A stretch of DNA of 64,000 bases from Flavobacterium sp. CFS9. Its GTDB lineage: Bacteria; Bacteroidota; Bacteroidia; Flavobacteriales; Flavobacteriaceae. The stretch covers positions 4,340,001 through 4,404,000 of the forward strand of contig NZ_AP031573.1 in the NCBI RefSeq assembly GCF_041154745.1, given 5' to 3'. The translations under genes and the position numbers were made by a program. A model generated the notes under the pieces. The model did no database searches. It worked only from the letters and a program-made list of their open reading frames with translations, and had not been told where the DNA came from. Of this stretch, positions 18,718-27,559 are shown in pieces; the stretch's first letter is position 1, and every line of letters starts with the position of its first letter.

Positions 18718-19416
18718 ATGAGAATTCTTAAAATTGCTATCCTGCTCTGTTTGATGTGCTCGATCACAACGTATTCGCAAAACATTTTTATTCCAAGAAC
18801 TATTCAAAAAGTTACTATTGATGGTGATTTATCAGATTGGAAAGCTTCTTTTCTTGGGCCGTTTGTGATTCATGATTCGGGAAGAAAAGCAACTCAGGAT
18901 ACGTATGTTTCTTTTGCATGGGATAATGATAATCTGTATATAGCCTATCGTTCGATTGATTCTAAAATTATTGGAAAGGCGCAGCAAAAAGACACTGAAA
19001 TTTTTAATACTGATGATTTGGTTGAAATTTTTATAGATCCGGACGGTAATGGCGAAAACTATCTCGAAATTGGAGTCAATGCCTACTCTTCTTATTATGA
19101 TTTACTGCTTAAATGCATCTCACCAGCCTGTGGCGGATGGAATATGAGTATTGCATTTGATGCTTTGGGATTGGAAACGCAAAGCAAATTAACGAACGAA
19201 GGATTCGATACCGAAATTAAAATTCCTTTCTCAAGTCTGAACACGATTAAAAACGGTAATTTTTCAACACCAAAAGTGGGAACTAAATGGCGAGGAAATG
19301 CTTTTAGAATTGATTACGGTAATATCACTGAATATCTTGCTTTACAGGCTTATAAAAGTTCCAGATTTGGTTTTCATCAACCACAGGAATTTGCTGTTTT
19401 TGAGTTTGCGGAGTAA
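18718..19416 (+). CDS. secreted CBM9-like (DOMON-type) carbohydrate-binding protein
   Basis: The 232-residue protein has a signal peptide (MRILKIAILLCLMCSITTYS) and a single beta-sandwich resembling the CBM9/DUF1083 group: TIDGDLSDW near 33-41, YVSFAWDNDNLYIAYRS, DDLVEIFIDPDGNG, and FDTEIKIPFSSL. No catalytic domain is attached. Such domains bind sugars or heme in secreted proteins; the ligand here is unknown. It is divergent from the M1 peptidase and convergent with the his operon. Confidence 0.75.
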   Translation: MRILKIAILLCLMCSITTYSQNIFIPRTIQKVTIDGDLSDWKASFLGPFVIHDSGRKATQDTYVSFAWDNDNLYIAYRSIDSKIIGKAQQKDTEIFNTDDLVEIFIDPDGNGENYLEIGVNAYSSYYDLLLKCISPACGGWNMSIAFDALGLETQSKLTNEGFDTEIKIPFSSLNTIKNGNFSTPKVGTKWRGNAFRIDYGNITEYLALQAYKSSRFGFHQPQEFAVFEFAE

Positions 19417-19430
19417 CTGCCTGTTCATTT

Positions 19431-19487
19431 GTTTCAAGTTTCAGGTTACTGCACAGAACTTGAAACTTGAAACCTGAAACCTGTAAC
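19431..19487. repeat. heptamer inverted array B (GTTTCAA/G type)
   Basis: Units start at 19431, 19438 and 19445 (GTTTCAA, GTTTCAG, GTTACTG). After about 8 nt come four consecutive complementary 7-mers ending in GAAAC or GTAAC (19460-19487). It lies in the convergent gap before the hisIE stop codon and uses the same unit as the arrays at 8851 and 36345. Confidence 0.75.
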
Positions 19488-19492
19488 CTTTT

Positions 19493-20089
19493 TTACTTCT
19501 GACGTTTTTTCAGAACATCGACAACATCATTAAGCTGATAACCTTTGGCTTGTAATAAGATAAGATAGTGAAAAAGCAAATCAGCGCTTTCGCTAAGAAA
19601 TAAATCATCATTATCATCTTTAGCTTCGATGACCACTTCAACAGCTTCTTCGCCTACTTTTTGAGCAATTTTGTTGATTCCTTTTTCGAATAGAGAAGCC
19701 ACATAACTTTTTTCTGAATCAGCATTTTCTCTACGAGTTTTGATGGTGTTTTCTAAGGAGGAAAGAAAGCCGTAATTCTCTTTGTTTTCTTCCTGCCAGC
19801 AGGTGTCTGCTCCGGTGTGACAGGTTGGTCCAACAGGATTTGCCTGAATCAAAAGTGTATCTCCGTCGCAGTCATTTTTGATGCTTACCAGATTTAAAAA
19901 GTTACCACTCTCCTCACCTTTCGTCCAAAGTCTTTGTTTGGATCGACTGAAAAAAGTAACTTTTTGAGTTTCTATTGTTTTTTGAAGTGATTCTTCGTTC
20001 ATATAGCCCAGCATCAGCACATTCTTGGTTTCTGCATCCTGAATGATTGCCGGAATTAACCCGTGTGCACTTTTTATATCTACGTTCAT
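19493..20089 (-). CDS. hisIE: bifunctional phosphoribosyl-AMP cyclohydrolase / phosphoribosyl-ATP pyrophosphatase
   Basis: This 198-residue fusion catalyses steps 2 and 3 of histidine synthesis. The HisI part (about 1-105) carries the zinc-binding Cys residues in NDCDGDT and GPTCHTGADTCW. The HisE part (about 110-198) has the helical pattern with GEEAVEVVIEAKDDN. The fused form is usual in Bacteroidota. It is the last gene of the his operon and is followed by a heptamer array. Confidence 0.96.
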   Translation of the reverse strand: MNVDIKSAHGLIPAIIQDAETKNVLMLGYMNEESLQKTIETQKVTFFSRSKQRLWTKGEESGNFLNLVSIKNDCDGDTLLIQANPVGPTCHTGADTCWQEENKENYGFLSSLENTIKTRRENADSEKSYVASLFEKGINKIAQKVGEEAVEVVIEAKDDNDDLFLSESADLLFHYLILLQAKGYQLNDVVDVLKKRQK

Positions 20090-20106
20090 TGTGATTTTAT
20101 ATTTTT

Positions 20107-20173
20107 GAGTTCAGATTTTAGATTAATCTCCAGACCCAGATTATTGGAATTTGGAATTTAAAAATTGGAATTT
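20107..20173. repeat. heptamer array G (GATTTTA / GGAATTT types)
   Basis: In-phase 7-mers start at 20107, 20114 and 20121 (GAGTTCA, GATTTTA, GATTAAT). A second set starts at 20146, 20153, 20160 and 20167, with GGAATTT three times. Complementarity between the halves is only partial. It fills the hisF-hisIE gap. Confidence 0.7.
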
Positions 20174-20175
20174 CT

Positions 20176-20931
20176 TTAAATTCTAACTTCTATGTTGTTG
20201 TTTTTCAATTCTTGTTTTAAGGTTTTGATTTCGATTTCTTTAAAGTGAAATACGCTTGCGGCCAATGCTGCATCGGCTTTTCCTTCTTTAAATGAATCTA
20301 CAAAATGCTGTATTGTACCGGCACCGCCTGAGGCAATTATCGGAATATTAACAAGTTCCGAAAGTTTAGCAAGTGCCTCATTCGCAAATCCGTTTTTAGT
20401 TCCGTCATTGTCCATCGAGGTAAATAGTATCTCTCCTGCTCCACGTGCTGCCACTTCAATTGCCCAATCGAATAAGTTAAGCTGGGTTGGGACTTTTCCT
20501 CCCACCAAATGTACAATCCATTGTCCGTTAATTTGTTTGGCATCTATAGCAACGACCACACACTGACTTCCGAATTTCTGAGCCAGATCATTAATCAACT
20601 GTGGATTTTTGACAGCCGAGGAATTGATCGAAACTTTATCAGCACCATTATTCAGTAAAATTTCAACATCTTCAACGCTTGAAATTCCACCACCGACAGT
20701 GAATGGAATATTAATTTTCTCCGCTACACTTCTTACCATATTTACAAGTGTTTTACGACGCTCTTCAGTGGCTGAAATATCCAGAAAAACCAATTCATCG
20801 GCACCTTCTGCGGAATAGATTTCTGCCAATTCAACCGGATCTCCCGCATCGCGAAGATCAACAAAGTTAACTCCTTTTACGGTTCTACCGTTTTTTATAT
20901 CCAAACAGGGTATGATTCTTTTTGCTAACAT
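20176..20931 (-). CDS. hisF: imidazole glycerol phosphate synthase cyclase subunit
   Basis: This 251-residue (beta/alpha)8 barrel, with the start [20 protein letters not shown], contains the catalytic Asp residues in PCLDIKNG and [12 protein letters not shown]. It works with HisH, which supplies ammonia, to make imidazole glycerol phosphate and AICAR. It lies in the standard order between hisA and hisIE. Confidence 0.97.
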   Translation of the reverse strand: MLAKRIIPCLDIKNGRTVKGVNFVDLRDAGDPVELAEIYSAEGADELVFLDISATEERRKTLVNMVRSVAEKINIPFTVGGGISSVEDVEILLNNGADKVSINSSAVKNPQLINDLAQKFGSQCVVVAIDAKQINGQWIVHLVGGKVPTQLNLFDWAIEVAARGAGEILFTSMDNDGTKNGFANEALAKLSELVNIPIIASGGAGTIQHFVDSFKEGKADAALAASVFHFKEIEIKTLKQELKNNNIEVRI

Positions 20932-20952
20932 TTCTTTAATGTGTTAATTGAT

Positions 20953-21059
20953 GAGTGTGAGATGTGAGATGTAAAATGTAAAATGTGAATTGTAGATTGA
21001 ATGTTCTTATATCTTACAAATAACATTTTGCATATCACATTTCACCTTTTACATTTTGC
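20953..21059. repeat. heptamer inverted array I (AAATGTA type)
   Basis: Six in-phase 7-mers run from 20953 (GAGTGTG, AGATGTG, then AAATGTA-type units). The opposite arm, 21011-21059, read on the minus strand consists entirely of AAATGTN-like 7-mers. It lies between hisA and hisF, and its right arm overlaps the last codons and stop codon of hisA. Confidence 0.8.
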
Positions 21060-21795
21060 CAATAATATAATTTTCCAACTGTTTCAAAGAAATTCTTCCT
21101 TCATAAATCGCTTTTCCAATGATTGTTCCTTCACAACCAAGTTCGGCTAGTTTAGGTAATTCGTCGAAGGTTGAAATTCCTCCGGAGGCAATTAACTTAA
21201 TCTGGACTCCGCTCGATTTGACATTACAATTTTCTAAAATTTTGCCATAAAGACTAAAACTTGGACCTTCCAGCATTCCATCCTTTGCAATATCGGTACA
21301 AATAACGTACTGAATGCCTTTGTTTTGATAGTCCTGAATGAACGGAATCAAATCTTCTTCGGAGTTTTCCAACCAGCCCGAAACGGCAATTTTTTCGTCT
21401 TTGGCGTCGGCACCCAGTATAATCTTCTCGGAACCATATTGAGAGATCCATTTTTGGAATATTTCTTTATTTTTTACGGCAATACTTCCACCTGTAATTT
21501 GGTTCGCTCCACTTTCAAAAGCAATTCTTAAATCATCATCTGATTTTAAACCCCCTCCAAAATCAATTTGCAGACTGGTTTGTGTCGCAATTTGCTCTAA
21601 GATTTTATAGTTGACAATTTTACTTGATTTGGCTCCGTCTAAATCGACTAAATGCAGATACTCAATGCCATGCGCTTCGAATGATTTTGCTACTTCCAGC
21701 GGATTTTCATTGTAAATTATTTTAGTATTGTAATCGCCTTTTGATAAGCGAACACATTTTCCGTCGATGATGTCTATGGCTGGTATTATTCTCAT
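21049..21795 (-). CDS. hisA: ProFAR isomerase (phosphoribosylformimino-AICAR-P isomerase)
   Basis: This 248-residue (beta/alpha)8 barrel begins [20 protein letters not shown], and this ATG (21795) is the family start. The open frame continues upstream to 21858 through heptamer-array sequence and is unlikely to be translated. Catalytic Asp residues are in AIDIIDG and [11 protein letters not shown]. Its last codons (GKM-stop) lie inside the array at 20953-21059. Confidence 0.95.
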   Translation of the reverse strand: MRIIPAIDIIDGKCVRLSKGDYNTKIIYNENPLEVAKSFEAHGIEYLHLVDLDGAKSSKIVNYKILEQIATQTSLQIDFGGGLKSDDDLRIAFESGANQITGGSIAVKNKEIFQKWISQYGSEKIILGADAKDEKIAVSGWLENSEEDLIPFIQDYQNKGIQYVICTDIAKDGMLEGPSFSLYGKILENCNVKSSGVQIKLIASGGISTFDELPKLAELGCEGTIIGKAIYEGRISLKQLENYIIGKM

Positions 21796-21798
21796 TTT

Positions 21799-21890
21799 GA
21801 TTTGTGATTGTGGATTAACGATTTTCGATTTCTGATTTTTTTGATACTGATATTTCAAATTGGAATTTGGGATTTACGAAATTGGAATTT
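21799..21890. repeat. heptamer array H (GATTNNN / GGAATTT types)
   Basis: Five 7-mers starting GATT lie in perfect phase at 21799, 21806, 21813, 21820 and 21827, followed by a longer GATT-T unit. A second set with GGAATTT-like 7-mers lies at 21862, 21869 and 21884. The right end runs over the hisH stop codon (21874-21876) into its last codons. The unit types match the array at 20107. Confidence 0.75.
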
Positions 21891-22464
21891 TTAGAAAATT
21901 ATTAAGTATCTTTTCGCCGATATCACCACTCTTTTCTGGGTGAAATTGTGTTCCATAAAAATTATTCTTTTGTAATGCCGATGCGTATTCTACATCATAG
22001 TTTGTTGTTGCGATCGTATATTTGCAATTTGGTGCGTAGAAACTGTGAACCAAATACATAAATTCATTCTCGGCAATGTCTTTAAACAGATCCGATTTTA
22101 GATCGTAAATCTGATTCCACCCCATTTGCGGTACTTTTACATTAGACGAAAATTTTATGACATCTACGTCAAAAATCCCTAAACCTTTTGTGTTTCCTTC
22201 TTCCGTTGTATTACACATTAACTGCATACCAAGGCAGATTCCTAAAACGGGCTGTTTTAAGTTCGGAATCAAACGATCCAAACCGCTTTCTTTCAATTTT
22301 CCCATTGCTGAACTTGCTTCCCCTACTCCCGGAAAAATTACTTTGTCGGCTTTTTGAATTTCATCAGGATTATTGCTCAAAACAGCTTTAAAACCGAGTC
22401 TTTCTACTGCAAACATGATGCTTTGAATATTTCCTGCACCGTAGTTTATAATTACTATTTTCAT
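21874..22464 (-). CDS. hisH: imidazole glycerol phosphate synthase glutaminase subunit
   Basis: This 196-residue class I glutamine amidotransferase has the nucleophilic Cys in PVLGICLGMQLM and the His/Glu pair in GTQFHPEKSG. It feeds ammonia to HisF. Its C-terminal codons and stop fall inside a heptamer array, so the last residues (KIPIS) may derive from that element. It lies between hisB and hisA in the operon. Confidence 0.96.
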   Translation of the reverse strand: MKIVIINYGAGNIQSIMFAVERLGFKAVLSNNPDEIQKADKVIFPGVGEASSAMGKLKESGLDRLIPNLKQPVLGICLGMQLMCNTTEEGNTKGLGIFDVDVIKFSSNVKVPQMGWNQIYDLKSDLFKDIAENEFMYLVHSFYAPNCKYTIATTNYDVEYASALQKNNFYGTQFHPEKSGDIGEKILNNFLKIPIS

Positions 22465-22470
22465 TAATAA

Positions 22471-22531
22471 AAGCTTTATGCTGTAAGCCTTAAGCTCTAA
22501 GCTTATTGCCTATTGCTTATAGCTTATAGCG
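22471..22531. repeat. heptamer array J (AAGCTTN type)
   Basis: Eight consecutive 7-mers lie in perfect phase from 22471 to 22526, each with a GC at the third and fourth positions (AAGCTTT, ATGCTGT, AAGCCTT and so on), plus a partial ninth. The unit is nearly self-complementary, so a single series can fold on itself. It fills the hisB-hisH gap, with the same unit as the array at 26279. Confidence 0.8.
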
Positions 22532-22533
22532 TT

Positions 22534-23670
22534 TTACAACATTCCTTTGGTCGAAGGCAAAATCATTTTCTCTGTATCTCTTTTCACGGCCACTTTTATC
22601 GCTTTTGCGAAAGCTTTAAAGATAGCCTCGATTTTGTGATGTTCGTTAGTTCCTTCAGCTTTGATGTTGATGTTTGCTTTTGCGCCATCTGAGAATGATT
22701 TAAAGAAGTGAAAAAACATTTCTGTTGGCATTTTACCTACCATTTCGCGTTTGAATTCAGTTTCCCAAACCAGCCAGTTCCTTCCACCAAAATCAATTGC
22801 GACCTGTGCCAGACAGTCGTCCATCGGAAGACAGAAACCATAACGCTCAATTCCCAGTTTGTTTCCAAGGGCTTTAGCGAAAACTTCTCCCAAGGCAATT
22901 GCAGTGTCTTCAATAGTGTGGTGTTCATCTACTTCCAAATCACCTTTGACCAATATTTCTAAATCCATTTGTCCGTGACGGGAAATTTGATCTAACATGT
23001 GGTCAAAAAAGGCAATTCCGGTTTCTATTTTACTTTTTCCGGTGCCATCCAGATTTAAATTGATAAAAATATCTGTTTCATTTGTTTTACGTGTAATCGA
23101 GGCCGAACGCCCTTCCAGTTTTAAAAACTCGTAGATCGTTTTCCATCTCATGGTTTGAAGAACAATAGTTTCATTTAATTCTTCACGTTTAGAAGAAATT
23201 TCATTGCTCCCAATTCCATCATTATCATTGATAAAAATAGCCTTCGCTCCCAGATTTTTAGCTAATTCAACATCGGTCAAACGATCTCCTAAAACAAAAG
23301 AATTTTCTAAATCATATTCGGGATTATTGATATATTGCGTCAGCATTCCCGTTCTTGGCTTTCTGGTTGGTGCATTATCCTCCGGAAAAGATCTGTCGAT
23401 GAAAATAGCGTCAAATTTAATTCCTTCATTCTCAAAAGCTTTTAAGATGAAATTTTGTGTTGGCCAAAAAGTGTTTTCCGGAAAACTATCTGTTCCCAGG
23501 CCGTCCTGATTGGTAACCATTACCAATTCGTAATCTAACTCGTTGGCAATTTTAGCTAGGTATTGAAAGGCTTTTGGATAAAATTCTACTTTTTCTAAAG
23601 CATCTAATTGGTAATTTTCAGGTTCTAAAACAATCGTTCCGTCACGATCGATAAAAAGTACTTTTTTCAT
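22534..23670 (-). CDS. hisB: bifunctional histidinol-phosphatase / imidazoleglycerol-phosphate dehydratase
   Basis: This 378-residue fusion has an N-terminal HAD phosphatase (about 1-165) with the nucleophile motif DRDGTIV near residue 8 and KPRTGML later. The C-terminal IGP dehydratase (about 185-378) carries the metal-binding motifs [20 protein letters not shown] and NEHHKIEA. The cysteine-rich zinc loop of the E. coli phosphatase domain is not visible here. It sits between hisC and hisH, with repeat arrays on both sides. Confidence 0.95.
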   Translation of the reverse strand: MKKVLFIDRDGTIVLEPENYQLDALEKVEFYPKAFQYLAKIANELDYELVMVTNQDGLGTDSFPENTFWPTQNFILKAFENEGIKFDAIFIDRSFPEDNAPTRKPRTGMLTQYINNPEYDLENSFVLGDRLTDVELAKNLGAKAIFINDNDGIGSNEISSKREELNETIVLQTMRWKTIYEFLKLEGRSASITRKTNETDIFINLNLDGTGKSKIETGIAFFDHMLDQISRHGQMDLEILVKGDLEVDEHHTIEDTAIALGEVFAKALGNKLGIERYGFCLPMDDCLAQVAIDFGGRNWLVWETEFKREMVGKMPTEMFFHFFKSFSDGAKANINIKAEGTNEHHKIEAIFKAFAKAIKVAVKRDTEKMILPSTKGML

Positions 23671-23688
23671 AGTTTGTTTTTTTATTCT

Positions 23689-23786
23689 GCCACAGATTAA
23701 AAAGATTATGATGATTTTTTGTTAGCCACGAATTACACAAATTTCACTAATTTAATTCGTTCAGGTTCGTGGCGAAAAGTTTTGTG
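23689..23786. repeat. intergenic inverted repeat M (GCCACGAATT type)
   Basis: GCCACGAATTA at 23724 pairs with TTCGTGGC at 23765-23772. Between them are AATT-containing short units (AATTACACA, AATTTCACT, AATTTAATTC) of about 9 bp. A second GCCACAGATT at 23689 is partly matched by GTGG at the far end. It fills the hisC-hisB gap. The phase is less regular than in the heptamer arrays. Confidence 0.55.
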
Positions 23787-23795
23787 GTTAAACTT

Positions 23796-24842
23796 TTACT
23801 TCAATAGTTTTAATTCTTTAATTAGAACAGCATTTTCTTCCGGAATCCCAATCGTCAAACGAAGGCAATTTTCGCATAAAGGCTGACTGGTTCTGTTTCG
23901 GATTACGATTCCTTTTTCAATTAACTGATCGTATCTTTTATTGGCATTATCAACTTTTACCAAAACAAAATTGGCTTCCGTTGGGTATACTTTTTCTACA
24001 AAACTGACCTCAAGTAAAACTATAATTAATTCTTCTCTTTGTTCAATTATTGAAGCTATTTCGTTCTCTATTTTTTCGGGGTCATTTAAACGATTTATGG
24101 CTCTTTGCTGGGTTAATTCATTTACATTATAAGGAGGTTTTATTTTATTCAGAACCGAAATCACAGCTTCGGAAGCATAGCAAATTCCTAATCGGATTCC
24201 GGCTAGTCCGTAGGCTTTTGAAAGCGTTTGCGTGATGATTAAATTTGGATATTCATCAAGTTCCGTCAGCCAGCTTTCCTTCTTTGAAAAGTCAATATAA
24301 GCTTCGTCAATGACTACCAGACCTTTAAAGTTTTGAAGCAATTTTACAACGCTCTCGTCTGAGAATGAATTTCCGGTAGGATTGTTTGGAGAGCATAAAA
24401 AGATAATTTTAGTCGAATCGTCAACAGCATCTAAAATTTGATCCACTTGTGGCTGAAAATCGGATGAAAGTAAAACTTCTCTGTTTTCGACTGCATTAAT
24501 ATCTGCCAGAACGCTGTACATTCCATAAGTTGGCGGAAGCGAAATAATATTATCTGTTTTAGGTTCACAGAACGCTCTGAAAAGTAAATCGAGAACTTCG
24601 TCACTTCCGTTTCCTAATAATATCTGACTTGGTTTTACCTTATTGTTCTTTGCTAAAATGGCTTTAACCGAAAGCTGCTGTGGGTCGGGATAACGATTTA
24701 CTCCATTCTGAAATGGATTTTCATTCGCATCCAGAAAAATCATCTCGGCAATGTCAAAATCTTCAAACTCGTCACGTGCTGATGAATATGGCTTTAGAGA
24801 TTTTACATTCTCTCTTGTTATGGTGTTTATATCGAATTTCAT
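23796..24842 (-). CDS. hisC: histidinol-phosphate aminotransferase
   Basis: This 348-residue PLP-dependent class I/II aminotransferase has the internal substrate and PLP contacts LDANENPFQNG near the N-terminus, SPNNPTGN in the middle, and the PLP lysine in TQTLSKAYGLAGIRLG. The length is typical. It is the third gene of the his operon, with repeat arrays on both flanks. Confidence 0.95.
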   Translation of the reverse strand: MKFDINTITRENVKSLKPYSSARDEFEDFDIAEMIFLDANENPFQNGVNRYPDPQQLSVKAILAKNNKVKPSQILLGNGSDEVLDLLFRAFCEPKTDNIISLPPTYGMYSVLADINAVENREVLLSSDFQPQVDQILDAVDDSTKIIFLCSPNNPTGNSFSDESVVKLLQNFKGLVVIDEAYIDFSKKESWLTELDEYPNLIITQTLSKAYGLAGIRLGICYASEAVISVLNKIKPPYNVNELTQQRAINRLNDPEKIENEIASIIEQREELIIVLLEVSFVEKVYPTEANFVLVKVDNANKRYDQLIEKGIVIRNRTSQPLCENCLRLTIGIPEENAVLIKELKLLK

Positions 24843-24859
24843 TTTTTTTGTTTTTTTCT

Positions 24860-24975
24860 AGAGTATAGAATAAAGAATAAAGAGAATAGACTTCTTGTCT
24901 CATTTGTGACTATTGTACTTTTACTATTATGCTTATTCTATATTCTTGACTCTATTCTCTTTCTTCTATTTTCTA
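24860..24975. repeat. heptamer inverted array L (AGAATAA type)
   Basis: Left 7-mers start at 24860, 24867, 24874, 24881 and 24888 (AGAGTAT, AGAATAA twice, AGAGAAT, AGACTTC). The right arm has six in-phase 7-mers from 24933 to 24974, each ending in CT (TTATTCT, ATATTCT and so on), the reverse complement of the left unit. It lies in the hisD-hisC gap and just overlaps the hisD stop codon. Confidence 0.8.
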
Positions 24976-26265
24976 CACTCTTTCCTTCAAACTCTTTAAT
25001 CGCAATGTAACGGCATTCTTGTGAGCCTGTAATCCTTCAGCTTCAGCCATAATTTCAATAGCGCTGCCAATTTTCTGAATTCCTTCTTTCGATATTTTCT
25101 GAAAGGTCATTGATTTTACAAAACTGTCCAGATTTACGCCACTGTAGTTTTTAGCATAACCGTTTGTTGGCAAAGTATGATTGGTTCCTGACGCATAGTC
25201 TCCTGCGCTTTCAGGGGTGTAATTACCTATAAATACAGAACCCGCGTTGATAATTCCGTTACAGTAGAAATCATCGTATTGCGAACAAATTATAAAGTGT
25301 TCCGGTCCATATTCGTTAATTAGATCTAAAGCGATCTGATCGTTTTCTACATAAATTAGCTTTGAATTTTCAATGGCTTTCTTAGCAATTGCTTTACGGG
25401 GAAGTTCTTCGATTTGAAATTGAATCTCCTTTTCAACGGCTTCAATCAATCTCTTGGAAGTAGAAACCAGAATCACCTGACTGTCTGTTCCGTGCTCTGC
25501 CTGAGAAAGTAGATCGGAGGCAACAAATGCCGGTACAGCAGTATCATCAGCAACGACCAATAATTCTGAGGGTCCTGCCGGCATATCGATGGCTACTCCA
25601 AATTGAGTGGCCAGTTGTTTTGCCACAGTTACAAACTGATTTCCCGGTCCGAAAATTTTATATACTTTAGGGATTGATTTTGTTCCAAACGTCATTCCTG
25701 CAATCGCCTGAATTCCGCCTACTTTTAAGATTTTGGTGACACCACATAAATTAGCAGCATATAGAATTGCAGGGTTTATTTTTCCAGATTTGTCAGGCGG
25801 AGAACATAACACTATTTCTTTACAGCCTGCAATTCCGGCAGGAATAGCCAACATTAAAACGGTTGAGAATAAGGGTGCTGTTCCTCCCGGAATGTACAAA
25901 CCAATTTTCTGAATGGGTCTTTTTTCCTGCCAGCAGTTTACTCCTTCAGTCGTTTCAATTGAGATCTTATCTGATTTCTGAGCGCTGTGAAATTTATATA
26001 TATTTTCTTTTGCTAACTGAATTGCTGCTTTTAGTTCCTCTGAAATACTATTAATGGCTTCCTGAATTTCTTCAGTAGATACTTCATAGTTTTCCAAAGC
26101 GATTCCATCAAAAATTGAAGTGTATTTAGCAACAGCTTCATCACCTTTTTTCTGTACTTCTTTAAAGATTTCCTTTACGGTGACTTCGATATCATCGATT
26201 GTTTTCGTTGGTCTTTTTAGTATTTCTGACCAGGTATCTGGTTTCGGATTGTTTATTTTATTCAT
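24973..26265 (-). CDS. hisD: histidinol dehydrogenase
   Basis: This 430-residue zinc enzyme performs the last two NAD-dependent oxidations to histidine. Family motifs are present: the GGTAPLFS region, PAGPSELLVVAD, and the LLSQAEHGTDSQ zinc and catalytic segment. It is full length and is the second gene of the operon after hisG. Its stop codon touches the heptamer array at 24860-24975. Confidence 0.96.
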   Translation of the reverse strand: MNKINNPKPDTWSEILKRPTKTIDDIEVTVKEIFKEVQKKGDEAVAKYTSIFDGIALENYEVSTEEIQEAINSISEELKAAIQLAKENIYKFHSAQKSDKISIETTEGVNCWQEKRPIQKIGLYIPGGTAPLFSTVLMLAIPAGIAGCKEIVLCSPPDKSGKINPAILYAANLCGVTKILKVGGIQAIAGMTFGTKSIPKVYKIFGPGNQFVTVAKQLATQFGVAIDMPAGPSELLVVADDTAVPAFVASDLLSQAEHGTDSQVILVSTSKRLIEAVEKEIQFQIEELPRKAIAKKAIENSKLIYVENDQIALDLINEYGPEHFIICSQYDDFYCNGIINAGSVFIGNYTPESAGDYASGTNHTLPTNGYAKNYSGVNLDSFVKSMTFQKISKEGIQKIGSAIEIMAEAEGLQAHKNAVTLRLKSLKERV

Positions 26266-26278
26266 TTTTTTTATTTTT

Positions 26279-26387
26279 ATGCTATAAGCTGTAAGCTTTA
26301 AGCCTTAGTCTGTATGCGGTTTAACTATGGAATATTTTGTTTTTTTAGGCTTGCAGCTTACAGCTTAAGGCTTAAAGCGTGCGTAGC
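26279..26387. repeat. heptamer inverted array K (AAGCTNT type)
   Basis: Left 7-mers are in phase at 26279, 26286, 26293, 26300, 26307 and 26314 (ATGCTAT, AAGCTGT, AAGCTTT and so on). The right arm from 26346 has GCAGCTT, ACAGCTT, AAGGCTT and AAAGCGT, again 7-bp phased and complementary to the left. It lies in the hisG-hisD gap, with the same unit family as the array at 22471. Confidence 0.8.
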
Positions 26388-26390
26388 ACA

Positions 26391-27248
26391 TTAAAGTACC
26401 ATTTTCTCAATTGGACAAACCAGAATTCCTTCTGCGCCTTCGTCTTTTAATTTGTCAATTACATCCCAAAAGGTGTCTTTGTCAATTACCGAGTGAACAC
26501 TGCTCCATCCTTCCTGTGCAAGCGGCAAAACCGTAAGACTTCTTAGCACCGGAAGAATTTTTCCAATTGCTTCGATTTTATTGTTAGGGACGTTCATTAA
26601 GATGTATTTGGAGTTTCTCGCTCTTAAAACGGACTGGATTCTGAATTTTAAAGTATCAATGTGTTTTTGAATTTCAGGAGATACCTTTGGAGAAACGGCG
26701 AGAACAGCTTCACTTTTAAGAATCACTTCAACCTCTTTTAAATTGTTTTTGAATAAGGTACTTCCGCTGGAAACAATATCTACAATAGCATCTGCAAGTC
26801 CAATATTAGGAGCGATTTCCACAGAACCCGAAATTTGGTGAATATCGACTGTTAGTCCAAAAGAATTAAAATACTCGTTAACGGTATTAGGATATGAAGT
26901 TGCGATACGTAAACCTGATAAATCCTGTATCGAATTGTATTCAAAGGTTTTAGGAACGGCAACAGAAACTTTACACTTAGAGAAGCCCAGTTTTTGAATG
27001 ACTTCTATTTGTCGGCCTTTCTCAACCAGTAAATTATCACCAACGATGGCTAGATCTACCACTCCATCAATTAAATATTGTGGAATGTCTGAGTTTCGAA
27101 GGTATAAAACTTCCAGAGGAAAGTTGGAAGCTTCGGCTTTGAGCTGATCGTTTCCGTTGTTGATCGAAATACCGCAATCTTTAAGAATTTGAATGCTGTC
27201 TTCGTTTAATCGACCTGATTTTTGAATTGCAATTTTTAATGTACTCAT
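26391..27248 (-). CDS. hisG: ATP phosphoribosyltransferase, long form
   Basis: This 285-residue enzyme catalyses the first committed step of histidine synthesis. The length shows the long HisG form with its own C-terminal ACT-like regulatory domain (about 210-285, where histidine would bind), so no HisZ partner is needed. Typical motifs are LAIQKSGRL-like sequence at the start (IAIQKSGRLNEDS) and DAIVDIVSSGSTLF in the PRPP-binding part. It is the first gene after the his leader and attenuator. Confidence 0.96.
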   Translation of the reverse strand: MSTLKIAIQKSGRLNEDSIQILKDCGISINNGNDQLKAEASNFPLEVLYLRNSDIPQYLIDGVVDLAIVGDNLLVEKGRQIEVIQKLGFSKCKVSVAVPKTFEYNSIQDLSGLRIATSYPNTVNEYFNSFGLTVDIHQISGSVEIAPNIGLADAIVDIVSSGSTLFKNNLKEVEVILKSEAVLAVSPKVSPEIQKHIDTLKFRIQSVLRARNSKYILMNVPNNKIEAIGKILPVLRSLTVLPLAQEGWSSVHSVIDKDTFWDVIDKLKDEGAEGILVCPIEKMVL

Positions 27249-27296
27249 TTTTTTTAGTTTTTTAGAATTAAATAGTCTGAGTACAAAGAAGTGGTA

Positions 27297-27331
27297 TAAA
27301 AAAACCCGTTTGATGTACTCAAACGGGTTTT
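27297..27331 (-). terminator. his attenuator terminator
   Basis: On the minus strand a perfect 13-bp stem (AAAACCCGTTTGA and its complement, 5-nt loop, 27301-27331) is followed by a run of U. It lies between the His-rich leader ORF and hisG, as expected for an attenuator. Confidence 0.92.
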
Positions 27332-27358
27332 AAAATATGATGATTTACACGCATACCA

Positions 27359-27418
27359 TTAACACATCGCCTGAGAGCAATAATGAAAATGATGATGATG
27401 TAATTGATTAGAAATCAT
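27359..27418 (-). CDS. hisL: His leader peptide controlling the his operon
   Basis: This is a 19-codon ORF with five His codons in a block of six (HHHHFH) starting at codon 7, then a short Cys- and Gln-containing tail and TAA. It is followed 28 nt later by a strong terminator and then hisG. This is the standard architecture of histidine attenuation: ribosome stalling at the His codons would favour an antiterminator and read-through into hisG. A promoter box lies about 37 nt upstream. Confidence 0.93.
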   Translation of the reverse strand: MISNQLHHHHFHYCSQAMC

Positions 27419-27454
27419 GTCTTGTTTTATTTTTTTAATTCTTTGATTCGGTTG

Positions 27455-27462
27455 CAAATATA
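27455..27462 (-). promoter_or_regulatory. candidate his operon promoter
   Basis: TATATTTG on the minus strand fits the TAnnTTTG -7 consensus, about 37 nt before the leader ATG. I see no good TTTG 19 bp further upstream. Confidence 0.55.
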
Positions 27463-27559
27463 ATAGTTATTTTCATAAAAAAGTCTTTTTTATTTTAACT
27501 TAATGATGTTTTATTGTTAAAAAATCCTTCAGGGCTTAGTTTTACAGGCCTTTCAGAAT

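Noticed and set aside
22471..22531. Array J considered as a CRISPR-like repeat
   Set aside because: The units are 7 bp with no spacers and no cas genes are near; it is a tandem and inverted short-unit array.
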